Shown one piece after another: positions 1 to 8,515 of a stretch of 64,000 nucleotides of DNA. Numbering within the stretch: position 1 is the first letter of the stretch; each line of letters opens with the position of its first letter. The DNA is from Labilithrix sp. (lineage in GTDB: Bacteria > Myxococcota_A > Polyangia > Polyangiales > Polyangiaceae), in NCBI GenBank assembly GCA_019637105.1, contig JAHBWF010000002.1, positions 38,501-102,500 of the forward strand. Direction: 5' to 3'. A program made the translations under genes and the position numbers. Under the pieces are notes generated by a model, which did not search any database, was not told where the DNA came from, and saw nothing but the letters and a program-made list of their open reading frames with translations.

Positions 1-117
1 GCCGGCGACGAGGACGGGCGTGACGGGGACCCGCTCCTTGAAGGGCGTCTCGGGCGGCGTGTAGTGGCACGCGATGAGCGCCGCGCCGAGGAGCGGCGAG
101 ACGTGCGAACGGAGCAT
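1..117 (-). CDS. Putative lipoprotein, N-terminal part only
   Basis: The frame opens at the ATG complementary to 115-117 and runs off the left edge, so only 39 residues are visible. It begins MLRSHVSPLLGAALIAC, a short hydrophobic segment ending in a lipobox-like LIAC, so the mature product is probably a lipoprotein starting at Cys17. After the Cys comes a short Pro/Glu-rich stretch with no recognisable domain. The start is supported by a TACAAT hexamer 8 nt upstream on the same strand. The gene is transcribed away from the kinase gene that begins at 274. Function cannot be judged from this fragment. Confidence 0.6.
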   Translation of the reverse strand, partial: MLRSHVSPLLGAALIACHYTPPETPFKERVPVTPVLVAG

Positions 118-125
118 GGCGCCCC

Positions 126-131
126 ATTGTA
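126..131 (-). promoter_or_regulatory. -10 element TACAAT, leaderless type
   Basis: On the minus strand TACAAT (5/6 match to TATAAT) is followed by GGGGCGCC (8 nt) and then the ATG of the lipoprotein gene. Transcription would start at or next to the start codon. This is the best-matching member of a group of six such sites in the window. Confidence 0.5.
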
Positions 132-273
132 CCGAGCAAACGAGGCGGGGCCACTCGGGTTCGCGGCCCCCCGCCTGGCGGCCGGCGCCGACGGACACGT
201 GCTATCCTTCGCTCGCGGGTCCCCGTCGCCGCGTCGCGGCGGATTCGACCGTGGCCCCACCGAGCGAGCAGCC

Positions 274-3200
274 GTGCCTCCTTCGATTCACCCGAGCCTC
301 AGCGACGTCGCGCAGAGCCGCGTCGGCACTCGGATCAAGGGCAAGTGGCGCGTCGACAAGCTGCTCGGCGTCGGCGGGATGGGCGCGGTCTACGCCGCGA
401 CGCACCGCAACGGCAGCCGCGTCGCGCTCAAGGTCCTGCACCCGCAGCTCTCGGTCCTCGGCGACATCCGCGCTCGCTTCGCGCGCGAGGGGTACGTCGC
501 CAACGCGGTGAACCACCCCGGCGTCGTCCGCGTGCTCGACGACGACGAGACCGAGGACGGCGCCGCGTTCCTCGTGATGGAGCTGCTCGAGGGCGAGACG
601 GCCGACGCGCGCCTGCGCCGGCTCGGCGGGCGCCTCCCGTTCGGCGACGTCGCGCTGCTCGCCGACGGCCTCCTCGACGTGCTCGGGGCGGCGCACGCCT
701 CGGGGGTCGTCCACCGCGACGTCAAGCCCGAGAACGTGTTCCTCACGAAGGACGGGCTCGTGAAGGTCCTCGACTTCGGCATCGCGCGGCTCCGCGCGTC
801 GAGCGGGATCGAGGACGTCCCGCCGGACGACGCGTCGATGCCTCACCTGCGGACGCGCACGGGCGTCACGATCGGCACCCCGGCGTTCATGCCGCCCGAG
901 CAGGCCCTCGGGCGCACCGACGACGTCGACGCCTCGAGCGACATCTGGGCGGTCGGCGCGACGATGTTCATGCTCGTCTCGGGGCGGATCGTGCACGACG
1001 CGAAGACCCACATGGAGGTGGTGATCGCGGCCGCCACCGCGCAGGCGAAGTCGCTCGCGCAGCTCGCGCCGGACGCGCCGAAGTCGCTGGTCGACGTGGT
1101 CGACCGCGCGCTCTCCTTCAAGAAGGAGGACCGCTGGCCGAACGCGCGCGCGATGCAGAGCGCCCTCCGCGCCGCGTTCCCGGTGGTCCGCCCGTCGACG
1201 ACGACCGGCCCGGGGGAGCCGACGGCGTCGATCTCGAGCGCGCCGATGTCGCTCGCGATGGGCTCGCAGCCTCCCGGCTCGGGGGCCGGCAGCGGTCGCT
1301 GGGCCGAGGAGCGCAAGCTCGCCACCGTGCTCTTCGGCGACATCGTCGGCTTCGCCGCGCTGTCGAACGACCTCGAGCCCGACAGCGTCCACGAGCTCGC
1401 CAAGGCGTTCTTCGAGCCGCTCTCGCGCGAGATCGAGCGCGAAGGCGGCACCGTCCTCAAGTACATCGGCGACAAGGTCATGGCCGTGTTCGGCGTCCCC
1501 GTCGCGCACGAGGACGACGCGGCGCGCGCGGTCCGCGCGGCGATCGCGATGACCGGGCGCGTCCGCGAGGTCGCGAGGGCGCGCGGGCACCACGAGGTGG
1601 CGCTCCGCGTCGGCGTCAACACGGGGCTCGTCATGGTCGGCTCGGTCGGCGTCGGGACGCGGGCGGTCCCCGACATCATGGGCGCGACCGTCAACCTCGC
1701 GAGCCGCATCGAGGAGGCCGCCCAGCCCGGGGAGATCCTCGTCGGCGGGCCGACCGAGCGCCTCGTGCACGATCACTTCGAGCTCGTGAGCTCGCAGCCG
1801 ATCCAGCTGAAGAGCGGCGGCGACCCGCTCCCGGTCTTCCGCGTCGAGGGCGAGCGCGAGGACGAGCCCGCGAGCTCGGTGCGCCTCCGGAGCGCGTCGG
1901 GGACGCCGTTCTTCGCGCGGCAGGCGGAGCTCGAGCTCCTGCTCCGCCTCTACGAGGCCGCGACGTCGGCCGGCTCGCTCCGGGTCGCGGAGATCGTCGG
2001 CGAGATGGGCCTCGGCAAGGGCCACCTCCTGAAGCAGCTCCGCATCGCGGTCGGCGCGCGGGAGCCGGCGCCGCACGTCCTCCACGCGACGCGCATGCTG
2101 GGCGTGGCGCCGCTCGGGTTCGTCGGCAAGATGCTCCGCGCGCGGTTCAACGTCCGCGTCGACGAGTCGCCCGAGGCGGTCCGCGCGCGCGTCGTCGACG
2201 CCGTCGCGAAGGCCTGGGACGCGCCCGAGGTCGAGGACGGCCGCGACGCCGGACGCCTGCTCGCCGACCTCGTCGCGCCCACCCCGGTCGCGCCGCTGCT
2301 CGAGACCGAGCTCTCCACCGACGCCACGCGCACGGTCAGCGCCTTCTCCGACTGGGTGCGCAAGCTCGCCAAGAGCCGGACCGTCGTGATGCTCGTCGAG
2401 CAGGTGCAGTGGAGCGATCAGGGCTCGCTCGATCTCCTGCAGTACCTGATCCGCTCGCTCCGGCGCGAGCGCGTGCTGCTCGTCATCTCGGCGCGCCCCG
2501 AGTCCAGCGAGCACGTGCCGCAGTGGCTCACCGGCGCGGACGTCCGGAGCAAGATCGAGCTCCAGCCGTTCAGCGAAGAGGTGATGGAGCGGTTCCTCGA
2601 CGATCTGTTCCGTCAGGTGCCGAACTTCCCGCGCGACGTGAGGCGCGAGATCATCCGCCGCGCCGAGGGCAACCCCGAGCTCTGCAAGGAGCTCGTGCGC
2701 CTGCTCGTCGATCGGGGCGCGCTCTGGGTCGACGAGCACCACGTCCCGATCAAATGGGACAAGAGCCGCTCGGCGAAGCTCGATCTCCCCGACACGGTCC
2801 GCGGCGTCCTCCAGGCGCGGCTCGACGGCCTGCTCCCGGCGCACAAGGAGATCCTCAAGGTCGCGTCGGTCGTCGGCCGCGTCTTCTGGGTCGGCGTCCT
2901 CAAGGAGCTGCTCCCCGACGTGCCGAGCGACGACCTCATGACGAGCCTCGACGCGCTCCGCGCGCGCGAGCTCGTGAAGGCGCAGCCGACGTCGAGCGTG
3001 TCGGGCGAGCGCGAGCTGTCGTTCTCGACGCAGGCGCTGTGCGACGCCGCCTACGAGCTCGTCCCGCGCGCCCAGTCGGTGTTGCTGCACCGCAAGGTCG
3101 CCGACTGGCTCTCCGGGCGCGGCGAGCTCTGGGAGGGCGGCCAGGCGAACCTCGCGCAGCACCTCGAGGCCGCCGGCGAGCGGCCGCGCGCGCGCCGCCT

Positions 3201-4380
3201 CTTCCTCAACGCCGCGCGCCACGCGGTCACCGTGTGCGCCTACCCGGAGGCGATCGGCTTCTTCGATCGCGTCGCGGCGCTCTGGAAGGACGACACGGGC
3301 CGCGACGAGCGCATCGCGCGCGCCGGCGTGCTCCGCGAGCGCGCCGCCGCGGAGGCGCGCACCGGTCGCTTCGAGGACGCGCTCCGCTCGCTCGACGGCG
3401 CCGAGCAGGACCTCCGCGCCGCCGGCGTCGGAGCGGAGGACGCCGTCCACGGCTGGCTCCTGCTCGAGCGCGGCCTCGTCTTGAAGGAGTACGGGCGCAT
3501 CGACGAGTCGATCGAGCTGCTCGCGCGGGCCGCCGAGTCGTGCAAGACCCAACCGCCGAGCCTCCTCCACATGCGCGTCCACGCGGCGCGCGCGTTCCAG
3601 CGGTCCTCGCGCGGCGACCGCGACGGCGCGAAGCTCGACGTCGAGGAGGGGATCCGCGTGGGGCGCGAGCTCCACGTCCGCGACACGAGCTGGCACGTCG
3701 CGATGGCGCGCCTCAAGGACGCCGAAGGCGCGATCCACTTCCACGGCGGCGATCTCGCGAAGGCCGAGGAGGCCTACAAGGAGGCGCTCGAGCTGCGCGA
3801 GCTCGCGGGCGACACGCAGGGCATGCCCGACGGCTTCGTGAACCTCGGCGGCGTCGCGTACACCCGCGGGGACTACGCCGCCGCCGCCGCGTACTACGAG
3901 CGCGCGCTCGCCGCCGCGAAGAAGGCGCGCTGGCTCGCGCGCGAGGCGATCGGTCACTCCAACCTCGGGCAGGCCAAGCTGGCGCTCGGCGAGCACGAGG
4001 TCGCGGCCTCCGAGCTCGATCGCGCGTGCCGCCTCGCCGACGAGGGTGGCTTCCTCGACGTCCTCGCCGACAGCGCGCGCGCCCTCGCGGAGGTCGAGCT
4101 CGCCCGCGCCAACGTCGCGGAGGCGGCCTCTCGCGCGCGCGCGGCGATCGAGGCGGCCGAGCGCTCGAAGAACGCGATGTTCGTGGCGCTGGCCCACGCG
4201 ACGGCGATGGACGTCTTCCTCGCGGCGATGCATACGACGCGGAGCCGCGAGGCGTTCGAGCAGGCCCGCCGGCACAAGGAAGAAGCCTACGCCCGCCTGA
4301 TCGAGCTCGGACAGAAGAACGCCGCGGAATCCTTGGCAAAACGTTATGGCCAGGGAAGCAATGCCACCGTCGACACGTAA
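274..4380 (+). CDS. Ser/Thr protein kinase - class III nucleotide cyclase - AAA-like ATPase - TPR fusion protein
   Basis: Four modules lie in one 1368-residue chain. A Hanks-type kinase starts near residue 24: Gly-loop GVGGMGAVY at about 32, the Lys in VALKVL, HRDVKPEN near 147 and DFG near 167 are all present, so it looks active. A class III cyclase starts near 345, with both metal-binding Asp residues visible in FGDIVGF and YIGDKVMAVFG and a Lys before IGD as in adenylyl cyclases. An AAA/STAND-like module starts near 547. Its P-loop reads GEMGLGKGH, with Gly where Ser/Thr is expected, and its Walker B is MLVEQVQWSD, so nucleotide hydrolysis is doubtful. TPR-like helices fill about 975-1340. 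GTG 274 is chosen because the more upstream in-frame start would overlap the divergent lipoprotein gene; TATCCT at 203-208 is a plausible -10. Likely a cytosolic signal integrator; input unknown. Confidence 0.88.
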   Translation: MPPSIHPSLSDVAQSRVGTRIKGKWRVDKLLGVGGMGAVYAATHRNGSRVALKVLHPQLSVLGDIRARFAREGYVANAVNHPGVVRVLDDDETEDGAAFLVMELLEGETADARLRRLGGRLPFGDVALLADGLLDVLGAAHASGVVHRDVKPENVFLTKDGLVKVLDFGIARLRASSGIEDVPPDDASMPHLRTRTGVTIGTPAFMPPEQALGRTDDVDASSDIWAVGATMFMLVSGRIVHDAKTHMEVVIAAATAQAKSLAQLAPDAPKSLVDVVDRALSFKKEDRWPNARAMQSALRAAFPVVRPSTTTGPGEPTASISSAPMSLAMGSQPPGSGAGSGRWAEERKLATVLFGDIVGFAALSNDLEPDSVHELAKAFFEPLSREIEREGGTVLKYIGDKVMAVFGVPVAHEDDAARAVRAAIAMTGRVREVARARGHHEVALRVGVNTGLVMVGSVGVGTRAVPDIMGATVNLASRIEEAAQPGEILVGGPTERLVHDHFELVSSQPIQLKSGGDPLPVFRVEGEREDEPASSVRLRSASGTPFFARQAELELLLRLYEAATSAGSLRVAEIVGEMGLGKGHLLKQLRIAVGAREPAPHVLHATRMLGVAPLGFVGKMLRARFNVRVDESPEAVRARVVDAVAKAWDAPEVEDGRDAGRLLADLVAPTPVAPLLETELSTDATRTVSAFSDWVRKLAKSRTVVMLVEQVQWSDQGSLDLLQYLIRSLRRERVLLVISARPESSEHVPQWLTGADVRSKIELQPFSEEVMERFLDDLFRQVPNFPRDVRREIIRRAEGNPELCKELVRLLVDRGALWVDEHHVPIKWDKSRSAKLDLPDTVRGVLQARLDGLLPAHKEILKVASVVGRVFWVGVLKELLPDVPSDDLMTSLDALRARELVKAQPTSSVSGERELSFSTQALCDAAYELVPRAQSVLLHRKVADWLSGRGELWEGGQANLAQHLEAAGERPRARRLFLNAARHAVTVCAYPEAIGFFDRVAALWKDDTGRDERIARAGVLRERAAAEARTGRFEDALRSLDGAEQDLRAAGVGAEDAVHGWLLLERGLVLKEYGRIDESIELLARAAESCKTQPPSLLHMRVHAARAFQRSSRGDRDGAKLDVEEGIRVGRELHVRDTSWHVAMARLKDAEGAIHFHGGDLAKAEEAYKEALELRELAGDTQGMPDGFVNLGGVAYTRGDYAAAAAYYERALAAAKKARWLAREAIGHSNLGQAKLALGEHEVAASELDRACRLADEGGFLDVLADSARALAEVELARANVAEAASRARAAIEAAERSKNAMFVALAHATAMDVFLAAMHTTRSREAFEQARRHKEEAYARLIELGQKNAAESLAKRYGQGSNATVDT

Positions 4381-4394
4381 GAGACACTGCCTGC

Positions 4395-5609
4395 ATGGTC
4401 AGAACCCCCCTCCTCCCCGTCGCCCTCCTCTCTTGGTCGGTCCTGTTCGCCGCGGCCGCGACCGGCTGCAGCTCGGACGACGACGAGGGCGCGCTGGCCC
4501 CGCCCGACGGCGTGTCGTGCGCGTCGGTCGCCGGCGCGTCGGACGAGTCGAGCCTCGTCTCCGGCCTCGCCAACGTCGGGGCCGGCGGGTGCGTCGTCCT
4601 CACGGGCAGCGTGACGTCCTCCGTCCCGATCGTGATCGACGGCGTGACGTTGGTCGGCGCGAAGGGGACCCGGCCGGTCCTCACGGCCGCGCCCGGGACC
4701 GGCGGGGCGATCACCGTCACCGGCGACGGTTCGCAGCTCGGCAACCTCGACGTCACGGGGGCGCGCGGCGTCGGCGTCGCGATCGTCGCGCGGGACGTCA
4801 AGGTGTTCGACGTCGTCGTGTCCGGCGCCGAGAAGGCGGCGGTCGCCGTCGTCCCGGGGAGCGAGGGCGCGTCGAGCGCGACGCTGACCGACGTCGTCCT
4901 CGAGAAGAACGCCTACGGCCTCTACGTCGGCGGCGCGGGCGTCGAGGTGACGATGTCCGGCGGTCGCGTGTCGGAGAACGGCGGCTCGTCGCTCTCGGCG
5001 GGCGCGGGCGTCGTCACGACCGACGGAGCGAAGCTCACGCTCGACGGCGTGACGGTCGAGAAGAACGAGGGCACGGGCGTGCTCCTCGACGGCGCCAGCA
5101 CGCGCGCCGTGATCGCGGCGTCGACCATCTCGGAGAACCGCGAGCGTGGCGTCTGGGCGCAGGGCCTCCAGGGGACGCTCGACGCGCCGGCGCTGAGGAT
5201 CGAGGAGACCGAGCTCTCGAAGAACCGCATCGTCGGCATGGGCGGGATCGCGCTGAAGGGCATCATCATCGTCGGCGGGTCGGTGAAGGAGACCGTCGCT
5301 TCGCCCGTCCCGACCAACCTCGCCGCGACCGAGCTCATCGGCGACGGCGTCGGGATCTTCGGCGGCTCCACCGACTTCAAGATCGAGCGGACCAACTTCG
5401 CCGCCAACGGCCGCGCCGCCGGCGTGGTCGACGGCAGCGAGGTCGGCATCATCATCGTCGGCGGCAAGGTGGAGCCGGGCGACTCCGGGTTGAAGTTCGT
5501 CGTCCAGAACAGCAAGGCCGACGTCCAGATCCCCGACGCCGACAAGAGCACCACGACCTCACCGCTCGGGATCAGCGCGCCGAAGATCCAGGTCCCCTCG
5601 GCGCTCTGA
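4395..5609 (+). CDS. Right-handed beta-helix lipoprotein
   Basis: 404 residues. The N-terminus MVRTPLLPVALLSWSVLFAA is a lipoprotein signal ending ATGC with Cys25 as the lipidation site, followed by an acidic SSDDDEG linker. The rest is built of repeated short beta-strand-like turns rich in Gly, Val, Asp and Asn (VSGAEKAAVAVVPG, VSENGGSS, VEKNEGTGVLL, ISENRERGVWA), the pattern of pectate-lyase-like parallel beta-helix proteins that bind or cleave polysaccharide. No catalytic residues can be assigned, so adhesion or structural roles are equally possible. The gene begins 14 nt after the kinase stop and may be co-transcribed with it. Confidence 0.75.
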   Translation: MVRTPLLPVALLSWSVLFAAAATGCSSDDDEGALAPPDGVSCASVAGASDESSLVSGLANVGAGGCVVLTGSVTSSVPIVIDGVTLVGAKGTRPVLTAAPGTGGAITVTGDGSQLGNLDVTGARGVGVAIVARDVKVFDVVVSGAEKAAVAVVPGSEGASSATLTDVVLEKNAYGLYVGGAGVEVTMSGGRVSENGGSSLSAGAGVVTTDGAKLTLDGVTVEKNEGTGVLLDGASTRAVIAASTISENRERGVWAQGLQGTLDAPALRIEETELSKNRIVGMGGIALKGIIIVGGSVKETVASPVPTNLAATELIGDGVGIFGGSTDFKIERTNFAANGRAAGVVDGSEVGIIIVGGKVEPGDSGLKFVVQNSKADVQIPDADKSTTTSPLGISAPKIQVPSAL

Positions 5610-5610
5610 A

Positions 5611-5802
5611 ATCGACAATCGACGGCTCGCGCCGCGGGGCGCCCGGACGTCGGCGGCCGAGGAGCCCGCCGACGCCGCGCCGGCGTGCTCGTGCTGGACG
5701 GACCTGACGAGCTGTCTGCCCGGCGCGTCCGGCACCCCGGTGCCGTCGCGCTCGGTCGCCTCGCTCGAGTGTGACGGCAAGGACGTGAGCGGCTGCCGCT
5801 GA
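5611..5802 (+). pseudogene. Possible coding remnant, Cys-containing C-terminus
   Basis: Directly after the beta-helix stop, another frame stays open to a TGA at 5800-5802 and reads like real protein: ...PACSCWTDLTSCL... and ...LECDGKDVSGCR. Third codon positions are almost all G or C, as in genuine genes here, but no good start codon or ribosome site precedes it. It may be the 3' end of a decayed gene, or the lost tail of the preceding gene after a frameshift. No function can be given. Confidence 0.33.
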
Positions 5803-5957
5803 GCCGGTGAGATCCGGCCGTCGCGTGGCCGCGGCCGGGTGCGGCGCCGCCCGGTCACGGCGGTCGCGCGGGCGTCGCCGGACGACGGGGCGCCGCGCGG
5901 AGCGGGTGCCCTGCGGTCCGCTCGTCCGTCTTCCGGCGGGCCGGGGACGCCGATCCG

Positions 5958-5985
5958 TTGACAGGAGAGGACCCGCGATTAGGAT
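5958..5985 (+). promoter_or_regulatory. Sigma70-type promoter for the ABC operon
   Basis: A perfect -35 TTGACA (5958-5963), a 16-bp spacer and TAGGAT (5980-5985, 4/6 match to TATAAT). It is the only strong promoter-like pair between 5803 and the operon start at 6282. Confidence 0.5.
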
Positions 5986-6281
5986 GCGCGGCCGAGGGAC
6001 TTTGACGTCTTCCCGAGGATTCTCGCCGCGTTCGGCCGTCCGCTCGAGGGCGCTGAAATGACGGGACTGTTGGGTCTGGGGAAGAAATCCGGTAGGAAGC
6101 TCGTTCCGCGCGTGCCGGGCGGGTCTGTTTCACCAGTATTCCAAGGGAGCTCGCGACCGAGGATACGGGGTTCCGAGGGGCCAAAAGCGACCGAGGAACG
6201 TGACTCTTCCGCTCTCTTTCTCTCGATTGTGCGCGTCCGATTCCCCTCCACGAACGGCGGGGGACGGGCGACGGAGGATGG
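5986..6281 (+). other. Long 5' leader or intergenic region before the ABC operon
   Basis: About 290 nt lie between the predicted promoter and the first start codon, which is long for this genome. The stretch is less GC-rich than its surroundings. A frame from about 6058 stays open but overlaps the operon start and resembles no protein. I see no riboswitch I can name. Confidence 0.35.
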
Positions 6282-7442
6282 ATGTCCACCGACGTGATGA
6301 TCTACGCGAGCGGCCTGACGAAGCGATACGGCTCGTTCAAGGCGCTCGACGACGTCAGCTTCGAGGTCAACAAGGGTGAGGTCGTGGGCTTCCTCGGGCC
6401 GAACGGCGCCGGGAAGTCGACCACGATGCGGATCCTGACCTGCTTCATCTCGCCCACCGGCGGGACGGCGAAGGTCCGCGGCCACGACGTCTTCGACGAC
6501 ACCCTCTCGGTTCGAGCGAACCTCGGCTACTTGCCGCAGCGCGCGCCGCTCTACCTCGAGATGACGGTCTACGAGTACCTCCAGTTCGCGGCGCGGATCC
6601 GCAACATCGACGCGAGCAAATTCAAGCAGCGCGCGCGCACGGTCGTCGAGATCTGCGGCCTCGCGCAGTCGCTCTCGAAGGAGATCCGGCAGCTGTCGCA
6701 CGGCTATCGCCAGCGCGTCGGCCTCGCCCAGGCGCTCATCCACGACCCGCCGATCCTCATCCTCGACGAGCCGACGAGCGATCTCGATCCGAACGAGCGC
6801 ACCGAGTTCCTCAACTACCTGAAGCAGATCGGAAAGGACCGCACGGTCCTCCTCTCGACGCACAACCTCAAAGAGGTCGAGGCCGCGTGCGCCCGCGCGA
6901 TCATCGTCTCCCGCGGTCGCGTCGTCGCCGACGGCCCGCTCGACGAGATCCGCGCCAAGAGCGGCCGCGTCCGCTACGTCGTCTCGATCCAGGAGTCGGT
7001 CGGCGACGCGCCCTATCGCGGCAAGGGCACGCCCCCGCGCCAGACCGAGGTCGAGCACGCGCTCAACTCGCTCCCCGGCGTGAAGAAGGTCAACGAGCTC
7101 CCCACGGACGATCGCGCGCACGCCTACGAGCTCGCCGGGGAGGACGGGTCGGATCTCCGCCCCGAGATCTTCCGCATGATCGCCGACAAGGGCTGGGTGC
7201 TCCTCGAGCTCCACCGCGACACGCAGACCCTCGAAGACGTCTTCCGCCAGCTGACGATCGGCGACGAGCGGCGCAACCGCCAGCTCGGCCCGGTCAGGGA
7301 CGACGATCGCCGCGCCCGCGACGAAGACGACGACGACGAGGAAGAAGAAGAGGACGACGACGAGGACGAGTCGGACGACGACGAGGACTCGGATTCGGAC
7401 GACTCCGACGCGGACGACGACGGCAAGAGGAACAAGCGATGA
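6282..7442 (+). CDS. ABC transporter ATP-binding protein, Gld type, with acidic C-terminal tail
   Basis: 386 residues. Walker A GPNGAGKST, signature LSHGYRQRVG, Walker B LILDEP and the H-loop STHNLKEV are intact, matching ABC-2 exporter ATPases of the GldA/CcmA/NatA class. It is expected to energise the membrane permease encoded by the next gene. The last 45-50 residues are an almost uninterrupted run of Asp/Glu/Ser ending GKRNKR, absent from ordinary homologues. GGAGG 4 nt upstream supports ATG 6282. The stop overlaps the next start (ATGA), indicating translational coupling. First gene of a four-gene operon. Confidence 0.9.
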   Translation: MSTDVMIYASGLTKRYGSFKALDDVSFEVNKGEVVGFLGPNGAGKSTTMRILTCFISPTGGTAKVRGHDVFDDTLSVRANLGYLPQRAPLYLEMTVYEYLQFAARIRNIDASKFKQRARTVVEICGLAQSLSKEIRQLSHGYRQRVGLAQALIHDPPILILDEPTSDLDPNERTEFLNYLKQIGKDRTVLLSTHNLKEVEAACARAIIVSRGRVVADGPLDEIRAKSGRVRYVVSIQESVGDAPYRGKGTPPRQTEVEHALNSLPGVKKVNELPTDDRAHAYELAGEDGSDLRPEIFRMIADKGWVLLELHRDTQTLEDVFRQLTIGDERRNRQLGPVRDDDRRARDEDDDDEEEEEDDDEDESDDDEDSDSDDSDADDDGKRNKR

Positions 7443-8437
7443 GCAGCGAGAGCACCATCGAGAAGGCCACGAAGGACAAGTCCCGCGCCGCCGAGGAGGC
7501 CGAGGAGCGCGACGAGGACGAGGAAGACGACGAGGCGCGCGACGAGGGCGAAGGCTCGGACGACGGCGACTCGGGCGACGACGACTCCGACGACGGCGAC
7601 TCCGACGGCGGGGGCAGCGACGACGTGGCGACCAAGCCGATGTCGATGATCGACGCGTCGCCCAAGGAGAAGGCCGCCCTCGATCGCCCGAGCTCCCTCG
7701 CGATGACGTGGACCATCACGCGCCGCGAGCTCGCCGCCTATTTCAACTCGGTCATCACGTACATCGTGATCTCCGCGAGCATGGTGGGGCTCGGCCTGTT
7801 CTTCTACATGTACAAGGGCGGGTTCTGGCAGGTCGACCGCGTGACGATGCAGCGCATGTTCGACTTCTTGCCGTTCGCGCTCTGCTTCCTCGTCATCCCG
7901 CTCTTCACGATGCGGACGCTCTCGGACGAGAAGCGCGTCGGGACGATCGAGCTCCTCATCACGATGCCGGTGAAGGACAGCGAGGTCATCCTCGGCAAGT
8001 ACTTCGCCGCGCTCGCGATCGTGACGGTGCAGCTCGCCCTCGTGGTGCTCTACCCGATCGCCATGTTCAAGTGGCCGTGGCACCTCGGCGAGCTCGATTG
8101 GGGCGCGTTCTGGGTCGGCATGAGCGGCCTCTTCTTCCTGTCGGCGACGGGGACGGCGGTGGGCCTCATGTACTCGAGCTTCACGGAGAGCCAGATCCTC
8201 TCGTTCTTCGCGACGATGCTCACGCTGACGGGCATCTACGCGCTCGGCACGCTGAGCGCCGTCGAGTCGCTCCAGGGCTGGCCCGGCGACGCGATCTCCT
8301 TCATCAGCCTCCAGTCGCGCTTCGAGCCGTTCGCGCGAGGTCTGCTCGACAGCCGCGCGATCGTCTACTTCGTGTCGATCGCCGTCCTCTGCCTCGTGGT
8401 CGCGTTCCACGCGCTCGAGCGCAGGAAGTGGACCTGA
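7439..8437 (+). CDS. ABC-2 type permease, GldF-like
   Basis: 332 residues. After an acidic, charged N-terminal segment of about 80 residues (EERDEDEEDDEA, DDGDSGDDDSDDGDSDG) the protein becomes an ABC-2 permease with about six membrane segments, starting near TWTITRRELAAYFNSVITY. The motif around MRTLSDEKRVGTIELLIT is typical of GldF-type permeases. It should form the channel for the ATPase encoded upstream. Its ATG overlaps the preceding TGA, and its acidic N-terminus faces the acidic tail of the ATPase across the gene junction. Confidence 0.88.
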   Translation: MSSESTIEKATKDKSRAAEEAEERDEDEEDDEARDEGEGSDDGDSGDDDSDDGDSDGGGSDDVATKPMSMIDASPKEKAALDRPSSLAMTWTITRRELAAYFNSVITYIVISASMVGLGLFFYMYKGGFWQVDRVTMQRMFDFLPFALCFLVIPLFTMRTLSDEKRVGTIELLITMPVKDSEVILGKYFAALAIVTVQLALVVLYPIAMFKWPWHLGELDWGAFWVGMSGLFFLSATGTAVGLMYSSFTESQILSFFATMLTLTGIYALGTLSAVESLQGWPGDAISFISLQSRFEPFARGLLDSRAIVYFVSIAVLCLVVAFHALERRKWT

Positions 8438-8515
8438 CGGGCGCCCGCCGGCGCCGACTCGGGACACGCTCGCGACTCAACAGACTCATCTCGGCTTCAC
8501 AAGGCAAACCGAACC

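Noticed and set aside
61-85. TGGCAC as part of a sigma54 promoter
   Set aside because: No TTGC(A/T) at the required spacing; it lies within the lipoprotein coding frame.
202-4275. Very long open frame on the minus strand (1357 codons) across the kinase gene
   Set aside because: Its product is Arg/Ala/Asp/Leu repeats with no domain, and the plus strand encodes intact kinase and cyclase motifs. Long antisense frames are expected at this GC content.
6058-6297. Small frame (79 codons) before the ABC operon
   Set aside because: No ribosome site or recognisable segment, and it runs into the operon start; more likely leader RNA.
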